From Ornithodoros turicata (taxonomy: Eukaryota; Arthropoda; Arachnida; Ixodida; Argasidae), in contig NC_088201.1 of NCBI RefSeq assembly GCF_037126465.1, positions 85,526,273-85,590,272 on the forward strand: 64,000 bases of DNA, in the 5' to 3' direction. Shown here in pieces: positions 1 through 12,430 of the stretch. Within the stretch, counting starts at the first letter, position 1, and each line of letters opens with the position of its first letter. The position numbers and the translations under genes were made by a program. Under the pieces are notes generated by a model that did no database searches, was not told where the DNA came from, and saw only the letters and a list, made by a program, of their open reading frames with translations.

Positions 1-1050
1 ATGGGCGATGTGCAAAAATCGACGGAATCCCCATAGGCGCAATGCATTAAAATTCATTTGGCCGGGGTGCACTAGGTTTATATTCTGCAAGCGCCTTTCA
101 TGTCTCCAGGGGTTCTTTACATGGTGTTGTTCTCTATTAGACGATGACATCTTAAAATTTTTATTCTGTTTTGCTGTTAATTGGCATAAACGCTGTCTCC
201 TACTGAATTAACATCCTGTAAGTCCGCTTCCCGCATAGCGGCTGTCTATAGTGACGGAGTGCGCCGGCGGGGGGGTGACCGCGAATTTTGGGATTGCGAA
301 CAGACTTGGCATACGAGCGCGGCGGCGCCTTGCGGAGTGGCGTGTGGTATCTCATTAACGTACGAAATATGGAACGTGTTGTCCTCCTTTGTTTATTTCG
401 TCCCCATTTCGTAGACAAATTATCCATATCTTCTATCTATCTTGTTTTATTTTATTATGTTTTTAATTTTTTCTGCACCTACCTCACCTACCTACAACCA
501 ACCTGGCAAACTGCTAAAACGGCGAAGACCCATGCAGTTCTCTCGTCAACACCCAACTTGGGGCATATATGGTATGGTGTGCATTTTCGTGTATCTAAAA
601 TTATTATTATGCACCCATGACTCCAGCTGGACGTCTGCCCTGCAGTTGTTAATGCACGCACCACGGCACGGACTCTTTCCAACTATCGCTATCGCTTGCA
701 ACCTATTGCAAACCTTGCAAATGCGATGGACGAAGGAGAGATTTGAGCAGCACGGACACGGGCTTACCTGAGAACCCGAGCCCGGACCGGCTGCTTAAAA
801 CTGTATTTTTGCGGGCCAGGGCTGGGCTTCACCATTTTAGGCGCTTGCGGATAAATCAAAGGAAGGCCGGGCACGGGCAGTGCAGTCGTGCATCGTTATC
901 ATGGACACTTTCGTTCCTGAGAAAAATCGTCCAAGAAACGATTAGTCCACATTACTGAATAATACGGAAATACATTACAGCAAACAATGATTTATTAAAG
1001 CTAAGCAAATTGAAGTTACAACAGTATGCTTTGTGGTACGCCCTGCCATA
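1..1050. other. unassigned sequence, no gene seen
   Basis: I see no supported coding region here. Open frames are short and mutually overlapping. No family motif, inverted repeat or tRNA-like promoter was recognised. Confidence 0.5.
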
Positions 1051-1059
1051 TTGTACTCC

Positions 1060-1118
1060 CTCATGTAACGCCCGCAGGGCCTTTGAGGTACAACCATAAA
1101 TAAATAAATAAATAAATA
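1060..1118 (+). repeat. LINE-like 3' tail with ATAA microsatellite
   Basis: A short unit ending in five ATAA-type repeats at about 1097-1118 follows a CGCAGGGCCTTTGAGGTAC box. This layout is typical of the 3' end of a severely 5'-truncated non-LTR retrotransposon. No coding part remains. The assignment rests on the tail architecture only. Confidence 0.4.
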
Positions 1119-2328
1119 TCTTGTAAGGCAAATTTCTGCAAAATGACAGACCAAGTTCTGGACAATGATACAGTCAAGGCTTGCCTGACAGGGCACCAAG
1201 AGAGTGGGCTTTCCTTGTATCGTCTCATTGCTGACGACAGCTCTTTTTGCATGTACTGTTGGGGACATGGTTAGCTAAAATCGCCTGTCAGTACTTCGCC
1301 TTCCCATATTAGCTCAGTTGTGCTGAAAGACAGAAGCCAAATGGCGCTGACAAGCTGGTGGTGCATGACTTCACAGTCACACTTAAAAGTGTTGCGCAAA
1401 AATTGTATTTGAAGGTGGACCATGTGCAGCACGTGTTTATTACTCGAAAGAAATAGTCTTGCAACACCTGGATATTTGAGATGTGATAAACCACTAAGTG
1501 CTGATTTTAGAAACTGTGTCTCCTACAGTACATTCCCAAACCACAACGCGCACGGTACTTCCAACTCTCTAACCTGCAGTGGAAGACGTCGCGCAGCTCT
1601 CGGTTCCACGGCATATATATTAGCCATTTCCCGTCGTCCTTTAGAATGACAGTAACAGTTGACTTGGCAAAGCTGACACTAAGCTTATATCCTAGGACAC
1701 TCCCAATAACCTACTTGATGGATCCTGATGGCCTGGGTATGCCTCTCGTGTTTGCATGTTCCCCGCTTCACACCAGTATTCAACTCCATCCTTTAACACT
1801 TCAGGCCTGAAATGATATGTATGTTTCCCACACTACAAATGCTACTGACGCTAAAATACCATGCTCAAGTTCCCGCATGAAGATCGATGTTCTGGATGTC
1901 CTTTGAACAATTTTGACGTTAGACTGTACGTTCCTCCACAACGTCCTAGTGTTGTGATGTGCGATATACAACAAGGCTTCAGCATCTCTGAAGTATCACT
2001 AGTGGGTGTGAACCATGCTATGCATTCCAGAATGGAAGGAAGGAGCTTTCGTACAGACATTATTACAATATATACGCTTGCACTTATACGTCCAAAACTT
2101 CTCCAGCAGTACCAGCGATGTTCAGGATGCATGTCCTAACTTTATTATTGTTACATTTCAGTTGTAGACATTTCACTGGAGACATTTGCAGGTTTTTGGA
2201 ATGTAAACTGTGTCTTGGAAGGACTACTCCAGGTCAGCCTTCACGGAGTTGTGAGATTGATGTTTCTCTTGTGTTATGTTGCCCTTGTGTTATCACACAT
2301 GGCATGGTTATCACTTGTGTTATCACAC
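1119..2328. other. unassigned sequence
   Basis: No gene recognised. A short direct repeat containing TTGTGTTATCACACA occurs twice at about 2285-2330, just before the Ty3/gypsy scrap. Confidence 0.45.
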
Positions 2329-2451
2329 AAGGCATCAGCCTAGACCCAAATAAACTCAAAGTTGTGAGGGATATGAGTCCACCGAGAGACGTAGCCGGGG
2401 TGAGACAGCTTCTTGGAATGATCAACCATCTTGGACGTTTTCTTCCACATC
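2329..2451 (+). pseudogene. Ty3/gypsy pol fragment (connection region after RT)
   Basis: The 123-bp segment translates to a peptide with the motifs SPPRDVAGVRQLLGM and NHLGRFLP, which is the region just downstream of the reverse transcriptase palm in Ty3/gypsy pol. The same 123 bp recurs at 36287-36409 with about one substitution and is interrupted by the same foldback element at the same base. Nothing else of the retrotransposon is present upstream. It is a dead fragment. Confidence 0.75.
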
Positions 2452-3644
2452 CAGGGTGTCCCAGAAAACGTGTCATTGAATTATAATAAAAAAAACTATG
2501 CCACCTAGAATCATGCGGTCAACAGCATTTGTTCTTATTAGGTTTTTGCCACCTCCTAATGGGAATGTCATGTACTCCAAGTTTAATTATGCAAATATTT
2601 GCGAACTGAACTCGGAAATTTGCCAAGTAAAGGTCACTTTTTTACCCCACAAATATGAAGAGCGTGCCGAATTCACTCAAATTCATGATAATTCACAGTG
2701 ATGTTCCCGAGCTATCCCATCGGAAAAAATAGCCGAATATCATGCTTTTCGGAGCACCGGACTATAGCGCGCGATGACTTTTTGAGCGCAATCGCTCGCA
2801 GTGCGACGAAAGGAGGTTCCGAAGCCAGCCCACAGAGTGATAGTAGAAAAAGTAACAGTTCCTAGGAGGAGGAGGAGTGTCGTTGGGAGGAACCCGAGAG
2901 GTCTACCTGCCTGATTAGGCGGCATGTTTCTCGGGAAGGGAAAGGTGGTGGAGAGGAGGAGAGGAAAGGGTGAAGTGGAAGACCGAGCGGAATCCGCTCA
3001 GGGGGAGGATAGCTGCGTCCATGGGCCGACTTCAGGGGAACTGTGCCGGCATACGCCTATTACACATCTGAGGGAAACCCAGGGAAAACCCCAGACGGCA
3101 CAGCCGGCCCGCAGATTCGAACCGCGGACCGCCCAGTCTCCAAGCGCACGCGTTACCGCTGCGCCACCGGAGCTGGTAACAGTTCCTAAAGTGGGAGAGA
3201 GAAAGCATTATCCCAGCGAAAGTCGGACGTGATAAGCCGTGCCTGGGCTTATAAACCCGGCGAAGGCTGGGTTGCCAACCTCCTTTCGTCGGACTGACAA
3301 AGATCGCGCTGAAAAATTCATCGTGCGGTATTCTGTGCGACCTCCGTAGAGCATGATGTTCGGCTATTTTTTTCCGATGGGATAGCTTCTGAATATCCCT
3401 GTCAATTGTCATTAATTTGACTAAATTAGACACGCTCTTCACATTGGTGTGGTAAAAAAGTGACCTTTACTAGGCAAATTTCCGACTTAAGCTCGCAAAG
3501 ATTTACATAATTAAATTTACGTTACACGACATTCACACGAGGAGGTGGCAAAAACCCAGTAAGAACACATGCCATTGACCGCATGACTCTAGGTGGTGTA
3601 GTTTTTTTATTATAATTCAATGACACGTTTTCTGGGAAACCCTG
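2452..3644. mobile_element. foldback MITE, CAGGGTGTCCCAG family, copy 1 (SINE-interrupted)
   Basis: The terminal inverted repeats begin CAGGGTGTCCCAGAAAACG and extend inward for several hundred bases, so the element is largely a palindrome. Two other copies are at 36410-37313 and 53546-54406. The TA-flanked copy at 53546 indicates a Tc1/mariner-like TA target preference. A SINE at 2865-3175 interrupts this copy, which explains its extra length. It has no transposase reading frame, so it must be mobilised in trans. Confidence 0.8.
2865..3175 (-). repeat. tRNA-derived SINE with target duplication
   Basis: On the minus strand the head at about 3100-3175 reads as a tRNA-like promoter: a GGTGGCGCAGCGGTAACGCG A-box region and a GGTTCGAATCT B box. 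A conserved body follows (GTTTTCCCTGGGTTTCCCTC and CCCATGGACGCA). It is flanked by 13-bp direct repeats GTAACAGTTCCTA at 2852-2864 and 3176-3188, which shows a retrotransposed insertion into the MITE. The same family occurs at 11268-11526, 42653-42977 and as fragments. Confidence 0.85.
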
Positions 3645-4019
3645 TATTGTTGTGTCCCTTGTTGTGATCAGAGGAATTATTTGAAGCATTTGTAGGCAAC
3701 GGTGAGTGCAAACGTATGTATGCCATAATGCTCTGTGAAACATTCTGTCTGTGGATAATTAACATTTATTGCATCCTGAGTGGAGAAACAATGAATGAGC
3801 TCACAGAAATATATAGAGGAAATGTGCTGACAGAAGTGACACAATCAAGTGAACCAAACAACACAATAGTGACCAATAGTAAGCACACAATAGTAAGCAA
3901 ATTGAAGATCACAATTTAAAAAAAAAATAATTAGACACAGCAATTAAGGAATTACGGAATGAATAGCATCGTTGACAATGAGCGAACTGTAGGAGGGAAA
4001 AGGTGATTGCATCATGAGG

Positions 4020-4172
4020 TTGACTGAAGCAAGAGAAGATGCAATAGTAGTAGGATAAGGACAATTAAAGAAGGAAGGAAGTCACTGATAAGTTTAGCCA
4101 GCTGCAGGACTCAAACCCACATCTTCTCGATTACCGGTCCAGGGCTCTCCCAACGGAGCTAAGCTAACTTTG
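4020..4172 (-). repeat. second tRNA-derived SINE family
   Basis: The minus strand reads a tRNA-like head with A-box-like TTAGCTCCGTTGGGAGAGCC and a B-box-like GGGTTTGAGTCC about 30 bp later, then a pyrimidine-rich body. It differs from the GGTTCGAATCT family. The acceptor stem does not fold convincingly, so I call a SINE head rather than a tRNA gene. Confidence 0.55.
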
Positions 4173-5245
4173 TTTTTTTCACCAGGTGATAGCATTTATT
4201 TACAGACATTAAAACCGACAGACTGACACACACAGACTGAACACCTAACAGCTGACAAACTCAGCTAATCTAAAACACCTCCCCAATGACTTCCATAGTT
4301 GTGACATCGCGTTGCGTCATCGTGTTTAATAGGATAAAGTTTGTTGGGCTACACTGGGATAGGTTAATTATTTACTCTGTCTGTTATTTATTTACCCCAC
4401 TGTCTTGCAGCTAAAAGGAATAGAAGAAGAAAGCTAAAAGGAAGGAAGGAAAGGAAAGGAAAAGAATTTGAACAATAGTTTAACAACAGTGTGAATGTTC
4501 ACGTTAAAGTGTCAAGCTGATCATAACAATTTTATTTTTCCCATGGTGGTCAAACCATCCTATAGGGCCTTGTATTTGGTGTGGCTCAAAATGATAACGT
4601 AGTGTAACAGACTGACATAAGATAATGTTGCAGAACATAAATAAAATACTTTAATAGTAAATCAAATAGTAAAGTTAGACAACAAGAAGCAAAAAACAGC
4701 ATACGGGAAGGAACAGGTATAAAGATTGGTAAAGATAAAGATCTTTGGTAAAGATTGGTAGAGATAGGAAAATGGAACCACATTAATGTTAGTGAGAAAC
4801 TCGTGATATATGGGTTCGATTAACTTGTTCAGAGGTTGTAAACCGGTTCAGAGCCGCTTTGAGGTTCTATTATGCTACAAAATTATAGGCAGATACTAAA
4901 AACGATACAAGATCTTATGTTTTTTATGCATTTATTACTGTTTTTCAACCAACAGGACCCTCTTTCATCCATTCCCAGAGCAACGTGCCGTGAATCCAGG
5001 CAGGCAGACTGCTCAAATCCCCACATCTCCCCCCCAGCACACACCAACCCAAACCAAACCGGTATCCTGATGCAGTAACTGAAGTTTCGAGATCGGTTCG
5101 GTTCCGGTTCAGCTTCAAGATGGCGCTACTAATTACGGTTCAGTATCAGCTAAAAATTGTGGTTAATTGCGTTTTCTTTTTTTTTGGGGGGGGGGGGCTC
5201 GGTTCAATGCTCTGTTTAGAACAATAGCGATATTAACCAAAAAAC
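4173..5245. other. unassigned AT-rich sequence
   Basis: No gene recognised. Short CCGGTTC-type motifs appear at about 4840 and 5092-5108, similar to the denser array at 12296-12430. A G homopolymer run lies at about 5185-5197. Confidence 0.4.
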
Positions 5246-5930
5246 ACGTTCAGAGTCAGGAAGGGAGTTGCCTCAGGACAGAAGCCGCCGATATTTCGAA
5301 CAGAGACTGTTCTTCTTCTGGGCACCGTCCTCATCATTGGCTTGGTATTTAAAGGGTTAGGTGTGACGTGTTTAAAGGTTAAAGGTAAAAATATGCTTTT
5401 CCCTTCTACCTCCATTATCATCTGTTATGTTCTGCATGGCCACTGCTTTCTACTTTCTTTATTGCATGCCACAACTCTGCATTACAAATATTTAAAAAAA
5501 AAAACCTTTGCTGGTCCTGGAATTTTCCCCACGTAACCACTAACCTCCTTATCTTTCGCTATGCTTGCCAATTCTTGCCTGTTGTCCCGTTTCGTCCACG
5601 TGTTCGTGAACCTTCCATTTTTCTGTAACCGGTCTGTAGCCTAGATCACTACGTTCACATAATCCCCTCCACACTCTAACAAAGCAGCCATTCACTCCGG
5701 CCGTAAAAGCCCGTACGGAACCTTTCTTCCCTCCGGGCTGTTGACCCACAATTCGCATGAACCTTTAAACGCCTCACACCTAACCCTTTAAATACCATGC
5801 CAATGATGAGGACGGTGCCCAGAAGAAGAACAGTCTCTGTTCGAAATATCGGCGGCTTCTGTCCTGAGGCAACTCCCTTCCTACATTCTACCGGTTCGCT
5901 GGATTTCTACCCATCTACGTTCAGAGTCAG
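5246..5930. mobile_element. short Penelope-like element derivative (657 bp) with 14-bp target duplications
   Basis: The body (5260-5916) is an inverted repeat: 5260-5385 and 5760-5916 are reverse complements and match the terminal repeats of the full Penelope-like element at 18335-21705. The middle (about 5386-5750) matches the reverse complement of the 3' untranslated part of that element (18450-18820). The coding region is absent. Direct repeats ACGTTCAGAGTCAG at 5246-5259 and 5917-5930 show that this shortened structure inserted as a unit. The arrangement fits the inverted, rearranged ends known for Penelope elements. Confidence 0.8.
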
Positions 5931-7035
5931 TTCGTTTTCAGGGGTTCCGTAGCATGACTGCGGGAAGCTTTTTTTTTTTGTGTGTGTGTATGAACTCTGC
6001 CTATGTTGAATGCAATATTGTAAAAATATATGGTATTTCAGATAATAGGCCTCCTTGCAAGCTGTTCTCCACTAAGAACTTAGATTCTTTTGGGAACCTC
6101 TTTATGAACCCTTTCGATGCGTTTTTCTATTTCTCCGTGTAAGCTCTCTCATCTTTTGTTTCCAAGCTAATATGACTACCAAAAACAAAAAAGCAGTCTC
6201 AGCGTGAAGTTATACCTACTTCACTCTCCTTTTGTACGAAAATAGCTAATGATAGTATGGAGGCGACTTCACTTGATGCAGTTGGTTGCTGATGTAAACA
6301 CAAGATGCTCATTTACATAACTATTTGCAGCTCTTTAACAAAGGTGCCATTAGTTGGGATAATGGCTGAGTGTGGACTTCTCTTACATGATGGAAAAATA
6401 ACCTTTCCTTGTTGTGGTCCTCACCCTAGGATATGACACATAGCAGGGATGCTTCATAGTGGGACCATCCTTACAGAGGGATGCTATATGCAGCCAGGCC
6501 AGTCAGCCATTACGTTATATGTTTCTACAAAAGCAAATATTACAGCTGTTGACTGACGTGATGTTAACTGATTTCACGCTTTATGCTTAGTAGGGATCTA
6601 CTCAACACTCCTTACCTTTCGAGAAACATGCAGCTTAAAGGGAGACCCAGCTGCATAAAAGTCGCGACCTTGGTGCATAATGCTAGCCACACAGACCTTT
6701 GTTGTAAGTAAGGGGGACTCAAAGAGATGTGTAAGGATAAGTTGTCACAGGGTTCCCACTCAATTTTGAACAAAAATTCAAGGGTACTTCAACAACCTTT
6801 CAAAGCTCAACCATCATTTTACATAGCATGTAAGCACTATGGCTATTTCGTATTTCACTACAATATTTATGAGCTAGAGTTATCACACAACTATTGGGAC
6901 GATGCACTCCAGCTTTCAGAGTACCACTGGTGCCTTGGCATGGCACTAGCGGGCGTAACTAAGCTGTAGGAGTGGCACTTTGCTTTGGTTTGACTCCATG
7001 TCATTCAGTTGGAAAATGCCAAGTGCAGATTGTGC
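5931..7035. other. unassigned sequence
   Basis: No gene, repeat family or regulatory site recognised. Confidence 0.4.
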
Positions 7036-7215
7036 TAGATTTTCCTGGGTTTCCGAAGACTTTCCTGACAAATTTCGGCACAGTTCCTCCTGAAATCAGC
7101 CCAGGACGCATACTAATCCCCTGTCCCCCACTCCTTCCATCTGTCGACATCTGTACGCCGCTCATAGCAACAGTTGCTTCGCGGAGTTAACACGCAAATC
7201 ATAATAATAATAATA
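7036..7215 (+). repeat. 5'-truncated SINE (same family as 2865-3175)
   Basis: The body words TTTCCTGGGTTTCCGAAGAC, GGCACAGTTCCTCCTGAA and the 3' segment ATCTGTACGCCGCTCATAGC are shared with the SINEs at 42653-42977 and 41040-41145. The tail is an ATA microsatellite at 7200-7216. The tRNA-like head is missing. Confidence 0.75.
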
Positions 7216-7546
7216 AAAAGATTGTAGTTGACATCCAAAAGAGTATATATTTTTAAATTTTTGGTGTACTAATAACTAAAGATGCCTGCAACGTTGCTCC
7301 ACGTATGTTATAAATAGAGGATGATGAAATGAAAAAAAACGATGAAAAAAAATGTCAATATAATGCGCTGCAGCTTGTTCGTCAGTTGAAATCGGCTAGG
7401 AAGCAAAAAAAAAAGATGCCTTTGTGGCTGTCTCCTGCGAAAGTTGACACTCTGCTTTTCCATTTTGAGAACCTACAGGTGTATTTGTTCTTACGCAAGA
7501 AAAATGTTCCGTCAGCTCATTCATATCTCATCTGTATGACGCTATA

Positions 7547-8651
7547 CCGGGTGTCTCAGTTAAATCCCCGGGCTGAATAATTCACGAACGGGTGCACCAA
7601 TTGAAGAACTTTCTTTTTTACAAGTATCTGTCCGATACCACCTACAAACTGCACTTCGTGTGAATGAGTGGGGAGCGCTCATTGTTTAAATAAAAATTCA
7701 AATGGGTCTCCTGTAAAACATAACCTCTAAAGCAGTAATGGCAAAAGGGCAAGGGTGCAGGCCAGCTGGTACATGGTGAAAAAATTTGGAACCCGAGAAA
7801 GGGACAGAGGAGGGACGACACGACACGTTCTCGAAAAGCAGGGCGCCGTCGGCATTAAATTGGGTACTACCCCTTTTGGGACCTTCAGACCTTTTCGATA
7901 AAAATCTGCCACCGAAGCGGGTCATTTGTTGTGGTAATTAATTCGTTTCGGTTTACATATTTTTGTCGCGGCTGGTCGCGGTGAAGCGCAAAAAGACGCT
8001 CTTCAACTCCCTTATCCACCAATGAATTACGTGTTCTTGAGCTTACTTCGCAACGGGGAGTGCTGAAGAAAACGTAACAGCGTCAGACAGGCTTCGCCAG
8101 TCCCCCACCCCGCTTATCTGACTGATATGCGCCCTTTCTCTGTTATGGCCACACGAACGAAACACAGTTTATCACATAGTACCGTGATACCACATGCTTT
8201 CTACTAGCACAGCAGTGGCCCAAACTTTTTCTTCAGCGCTCCCCGTTGCGAAGTAAGCTCAAGAACACGTAATTCATTGGCGGATAAGGGAGTGGAAGAG
8301 CGTCCTTTTGCGCTTCACCGCGACCAGCCGCGACAAAAATATGTAAACCGAAACCAATTAATTACTGCAACAAATGACCCGCTTTGGTGGCAGATTTTTA
8401 TCGAAAAGGTGTCCACTGAAGGTTCCAAAAGGGGTAGTACCCATTTTAATGTCGACGGCGCCCTGCTTTAGAAGTTATGTTTTTCACGAAACTCATTTGA
8501 ATTTTTATTTAAATAATGAGCGCCTCCAACTCATTCACAGGGTGCGCAGCTTGTAGGTGGTATCGGACAGATACTTGTAAAAAAGAAAGTTCTTCGATTG
8601 CTGCACCCGTTCGCGAATTATTTAGCCCGGGGATTTAACTGAGACACCCTG
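7547..8651. mobile_element. foldback DNA element, CMGGGTGTCTCAG ends
   Basis: The ends read C(C/A)GGGTGTCTCAGTTAAAT and the inverted repeat continues almost to the centre: 7547-8074 pairs with 8224-8651. The left arm carries about 100 extra bases around 7730-7840. A TA precedes the left end (7545-7546); the right flank is TT, so the duplication is imperfect. No transposase frame is present. This is a nonautonomous palindromic element, probably mobilised by a Tc1/mariner-like transposase. The latter is inference from the TA and the CAGGGTGT-type end. Confidence 0.75.
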
Positions 8652-11267
8652 TTTTACACTTTGAGCAAATTTTACATCCTACTGTTCTGCCCAGTTCTAG
8701 AGATTAGTTGCAGTCGCAGCTTTGTCAACATTTATGATTTTTTTCACATACCTGAAGTCACCTGGAAAGTCAACAAATCTCATCGTTTCAAGGACAGGTA
8801 CTCTATAGCATGTCCAGAATCTGCTGGCATGTGTTTTCTGTAGATCTTATTGCATCAGCTGACCATATTGGCTTAGATCATGTCAAAATGCGACGTAACA
8901 GCTTTTAGAAACAATTTATTATGATCTCGTGTGCCCTTCAACCACAACAGAAAAAAAAGCCTACAGTCTTCCTTTCAGTGGAAATAGGTGTTTTTGCTGC
9001 ATTAACAGAAGGTGGCTCAAAGTATTAGTACCTTCTTGCAGCCTGGGTGGAGCATGCCTCACTGTGCTTTACGTCTAGTAATTTCTTCTCCAACCGTATG
9101 TCTTTGGCAGTGAGCCACAACGTATGCGATCTTCAAGATTTCTTTCACTCGGAAGAACAGCTTACAGCTCTGCAGGCATCAGAATATCTGCACGCAATAG
9201 GGGGCTGCAATCTAGCCCTATAGGTGCCAACGTTTCAAATGGCACTGCGAACACAGTCATAGTACCCTTTATCACGGCACAAAGCATTTATGTCAAAGTC
9301 ATGCTTGTGGAGGCAAAGCCATGCTTGCCAAAGCCAAAGGGAAAATTGACGCTTATGGAGGGATTTATTGTGCCCTGCTGCTCAGTGTATGGCTTCTGCT
9401 TTTAGCTCGAACAAACCAATAAAAAAGTTGCGAGGAAAGAAATCTGCCACCTTCGGTCGTCATCGACCAAGCAAGATAACTCAATAAAGGTGGCTGTTAT
9501 TCACTCCGCTATGTGATTGTGTTCATGTTAAGTCACCTTGGATCTGGAAGTACCAGCTATAGCTTCCTTGTAGTATAACATGTATGTGACTGCATGGAGG
9601 ACAAAGAGGAGGAATTACCTAGTCTGGGGTAGGAGCTCTAACACTAGCATAGCTGGTCAAAAAGAAAATGTGGGTCATACATCACATAAAACACAAATAC
9701 CAGTATATTTCAGCAACCACTGGTTAATTTCTAGTAGGTGCAGTGCATATAGCGTGTCCATGGACTGATTATTCTTGGAGAAAACATATTTTTGCAGTTA
9801 TACGGGATGACATGTTCTACATCCGAAGTGGATGTAGTAAATTAGGTCTCGTTTAATTATTGGAAATAGAAGGTCGGTGCAAATGCAACGTCGGTTTCCC
9901 TATGTGCCGCTATAGTTTTCAAAAGCACGCTCGTGACCATTTAGTGTGAGGGCATGGCCCCAAAATAATGGTTGTGTGAGAGTAAATCTCGGAGCGTTCT
10001 TTTTGCCTTTTCACTTGAACGTGAGGGAGAAACAACGCTGCACAACTGCAAGTAGCACATTTAGTGTAATGTCGCGCAGGATGCAAGTTTTATAGTGATT
10101 TCATATTTCAGCACAATATTTATAAGCAGTAAAAATAGGCGCAAAGGTACCATTGCATACAATGAAGTAGCTGGTACCGTAAATTTTAGACCTCTTCTTG
10201 GCGTGGGTGCTGAGCATAAAGAATGACCTGCTAATAAACTTACTTGGGGATTTCTGAATGTGAAGATCATAGGAGAGAAAGGAAGGCAAACAAATACAAC
10301 AGAGGGTATCATTCATCTCTCACACTTCTGATTTCAGTTACTTATTGCTCTTGGTTTTCTTCAGCTCCGACATCTGATAACTAGAATTTGCACTGTATAT
10401 CCACGCGAATAAAAATGATGCAAAAATTTCTGAGAGAAAATTTCGCGATATTTAAGAAAAAGGCATTCTTAGGTTCCAGGGTATTCAAAGACCAGTGAAA
10501 ACAAAGTGCTTGAAGCTTGCAGCTTGCAGCTTTTGCATGGTAAATCGTTGTCTAGGAAGGTGCGCGAATCAATGTGGATGATCCTGAAATTAGAATCTTA
10601 TTTCGTTATACTTTGAGATTACCGTGTACTGGTTACAAAAAATTGAGGCACCTCTGCTGACGCATATTCATACGAGAGAAAATAGTTTTTACTTGCAAAC
10701 AAACAAACTGTTCCTTCACATGCATATGCAGCTTATTTGCAGAAAGGCATTTCGAGAGTCTGTCCAGTACCTGTTGCCTGCATTTATCTGAACGTAGACT
10801 CACAAGGAAAACCACAGGCAGGTTCCGATTTCACGATTCTACGGTTCTGAGGCTGGAAAACACACAAACAAACACAGACGGACGGACAAACCCAACACAT
10901 CCATACGGTATCGGTATCGGGCTTTTTCGTCGTCGTCACTTTTCAACTTTCCGATTTCACAACCAAGGTAGCCCTGCAGGAGAACGGCGATGTTCGCGAC
11001 AATGTTCATAATATAGCAGGTGTCCACCGTAGCTGGAACCAACACCGGGAACTCATTTGGTGACTTACGACACGAATTCAGAGTTCGACATACTCAAATT
11101 TGACAGGCGAACAGCAGAAGAAATCATTAACTGCAGTGTCAACAGAATCCTGATAACCGGCGAAAAATTCAGTAAACGATTCGTCCAGACTCGGTACTCT
11201 CGTTCCCAGCCCACCGCAAAGAGCCAGACCCTGCGGGGAACTATTTTGAGACCCGGGAACCAAAAGC
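8652..11267. other. unassigned sequence
   Basis: No coding, RNA or repeat family could be supported in this 2.6-kb stretch. It is the longest interval in the window without a recognised element. Confidence 0.4.
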
Positions 11268-11526
11268 CATAATGGTGGTGGTGGGTGGTGAAAGGGCTCG
11301 CCGTTGTCGGCCTCACAGAGGTGGGCAACGTCACGACTGACGCCCTGGGGGAATGTGCGTCCTGGGCCGACTTCTAAGGGAACTGTGCCGACATATGTCT
11401 GAAAACGTCTGAGGAAAACCCAGGAAAAACCCCAGACAGCACAGCCGGCACCGGGATTCGAAACCGAGTACCTCCCAGTCTCGGCGTGACATGGCCAGCA
11501 CGCTAACCACTGAGCCACGGGAGCTG
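11268..11526 (-). repeat. tRNA-derived SINE
   Basis: The minus strand carries the tRNA-like head (CCCGTGGCTCAGTGGTTAGC, then a B-box-like GGTTTCGAATCCC, one base longer than consensus) and the conserved body including GTTTTTCCTGGGTTTTCC and GTCGGCCCAGGACGCAC. Short near-identical flanks containing ACCAAAAG at about 11258 and 11529 look like its target duplication. Confidence 0.8.
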
Positions 11527-12295
11527 GTACCAAAAGTGGCAGTGAGTGGTGGCAGTGAAATCGACAGCGGGAGACGGGGAAGCAGCGATGGCGTTGACGT
11601 CGAGACAATGAGACTGGACCCACTGCCAAAAGCCATCGCTGCTCTGAGGCTGTCGTGCCTGTCGACCAATCAGAGACGATTTATTTTGAAAGTTTGAATC
11701 TGAAGCGTTTGTATCGCAAAATTTGATTTTTTCGGCTTTACCTTTACACCGTGGATTTTTTCGTGATTTATTTTGAGGAGTTTATTCTCGAAGTTTATCT
11801 TGCGAAGTGTAAACCAGAGTGATCCCGTTCCCTCGGCTGCTTCCTTTCATTCAGCGTCGCAGTGTGAAGGCAACGTAAATTTCACCTTACCTACCTTTGA
11901 CCTACCTTTTAATATCAGTCTTTAGGTTTTAATAGTTCACAGTGACATCCACAAGCAATGCGGACAACTAGTGACCACGGGAAACGTGTCGCTAGGTTGG
12001 CGTGTGGTCAAGAGCACGGTGCAAAGCGTCGAGTTCCTGCACCAGCTAGACGCCGCGCGCCGAACCAAGGGACGCGACCTCTCTTTTTTCTTTAGAAATT
12101 GGCGATAGCTTTTTGCACTGGAGTTCAATGGTATGCTGTATGCCATTTCCCAGCACTTTTTGGTACAGTAGAAGATGATCTGCTGTGAAATGCATGATTC
12201 TTTGCAGCCATGAAATGTAGAGACGAGGAAGGAGGAGCAAGCGATCGCCGGAACCTGATGTTACCTCGCACATGTGGTACACTGGTTAGCATAGC
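11527..12295. other. unassigned sequence with a duplicated 27-bp word
   Basis: No gene recognised. A 27-bp word beginning CGAGACAATGAGACTGGACC at about 11600 recurs at about 13003. Confidence 0.4.
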
Positions 12296-12430
12296 ACACG
12301 TAAACCGGTTCGAACCGAATAATATCGGTTCAAACTGTTATTTTGGTTGAGCTGAACCGGAACCCGAACCGAACCGATAACCTTGAACCGGAACATGAAC
12401 AGAACTCCAAAAAATAACGGTTTCGAGCCC
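12296..12430. repeat. degenerate AACCGG/GGTTCGAACC tandem sequence
   Basis: Many variants of AACCGGAACCGAACC and of its complement occur in about 130 bp, with short inverted stretches such as CCGGTTCGAACCG. Similar motif-rich segments form the inside of some hAT-type MITEs (compare 59867-60650), but clear termini were not found here. Confidence 0.5.

Noticed and set aside
11078..11629. 183-residue minus-strand open frame
   Set aside because: It runs across a SINE and its flanks without any protein family signal. The frame is explained by the repeat sequence.
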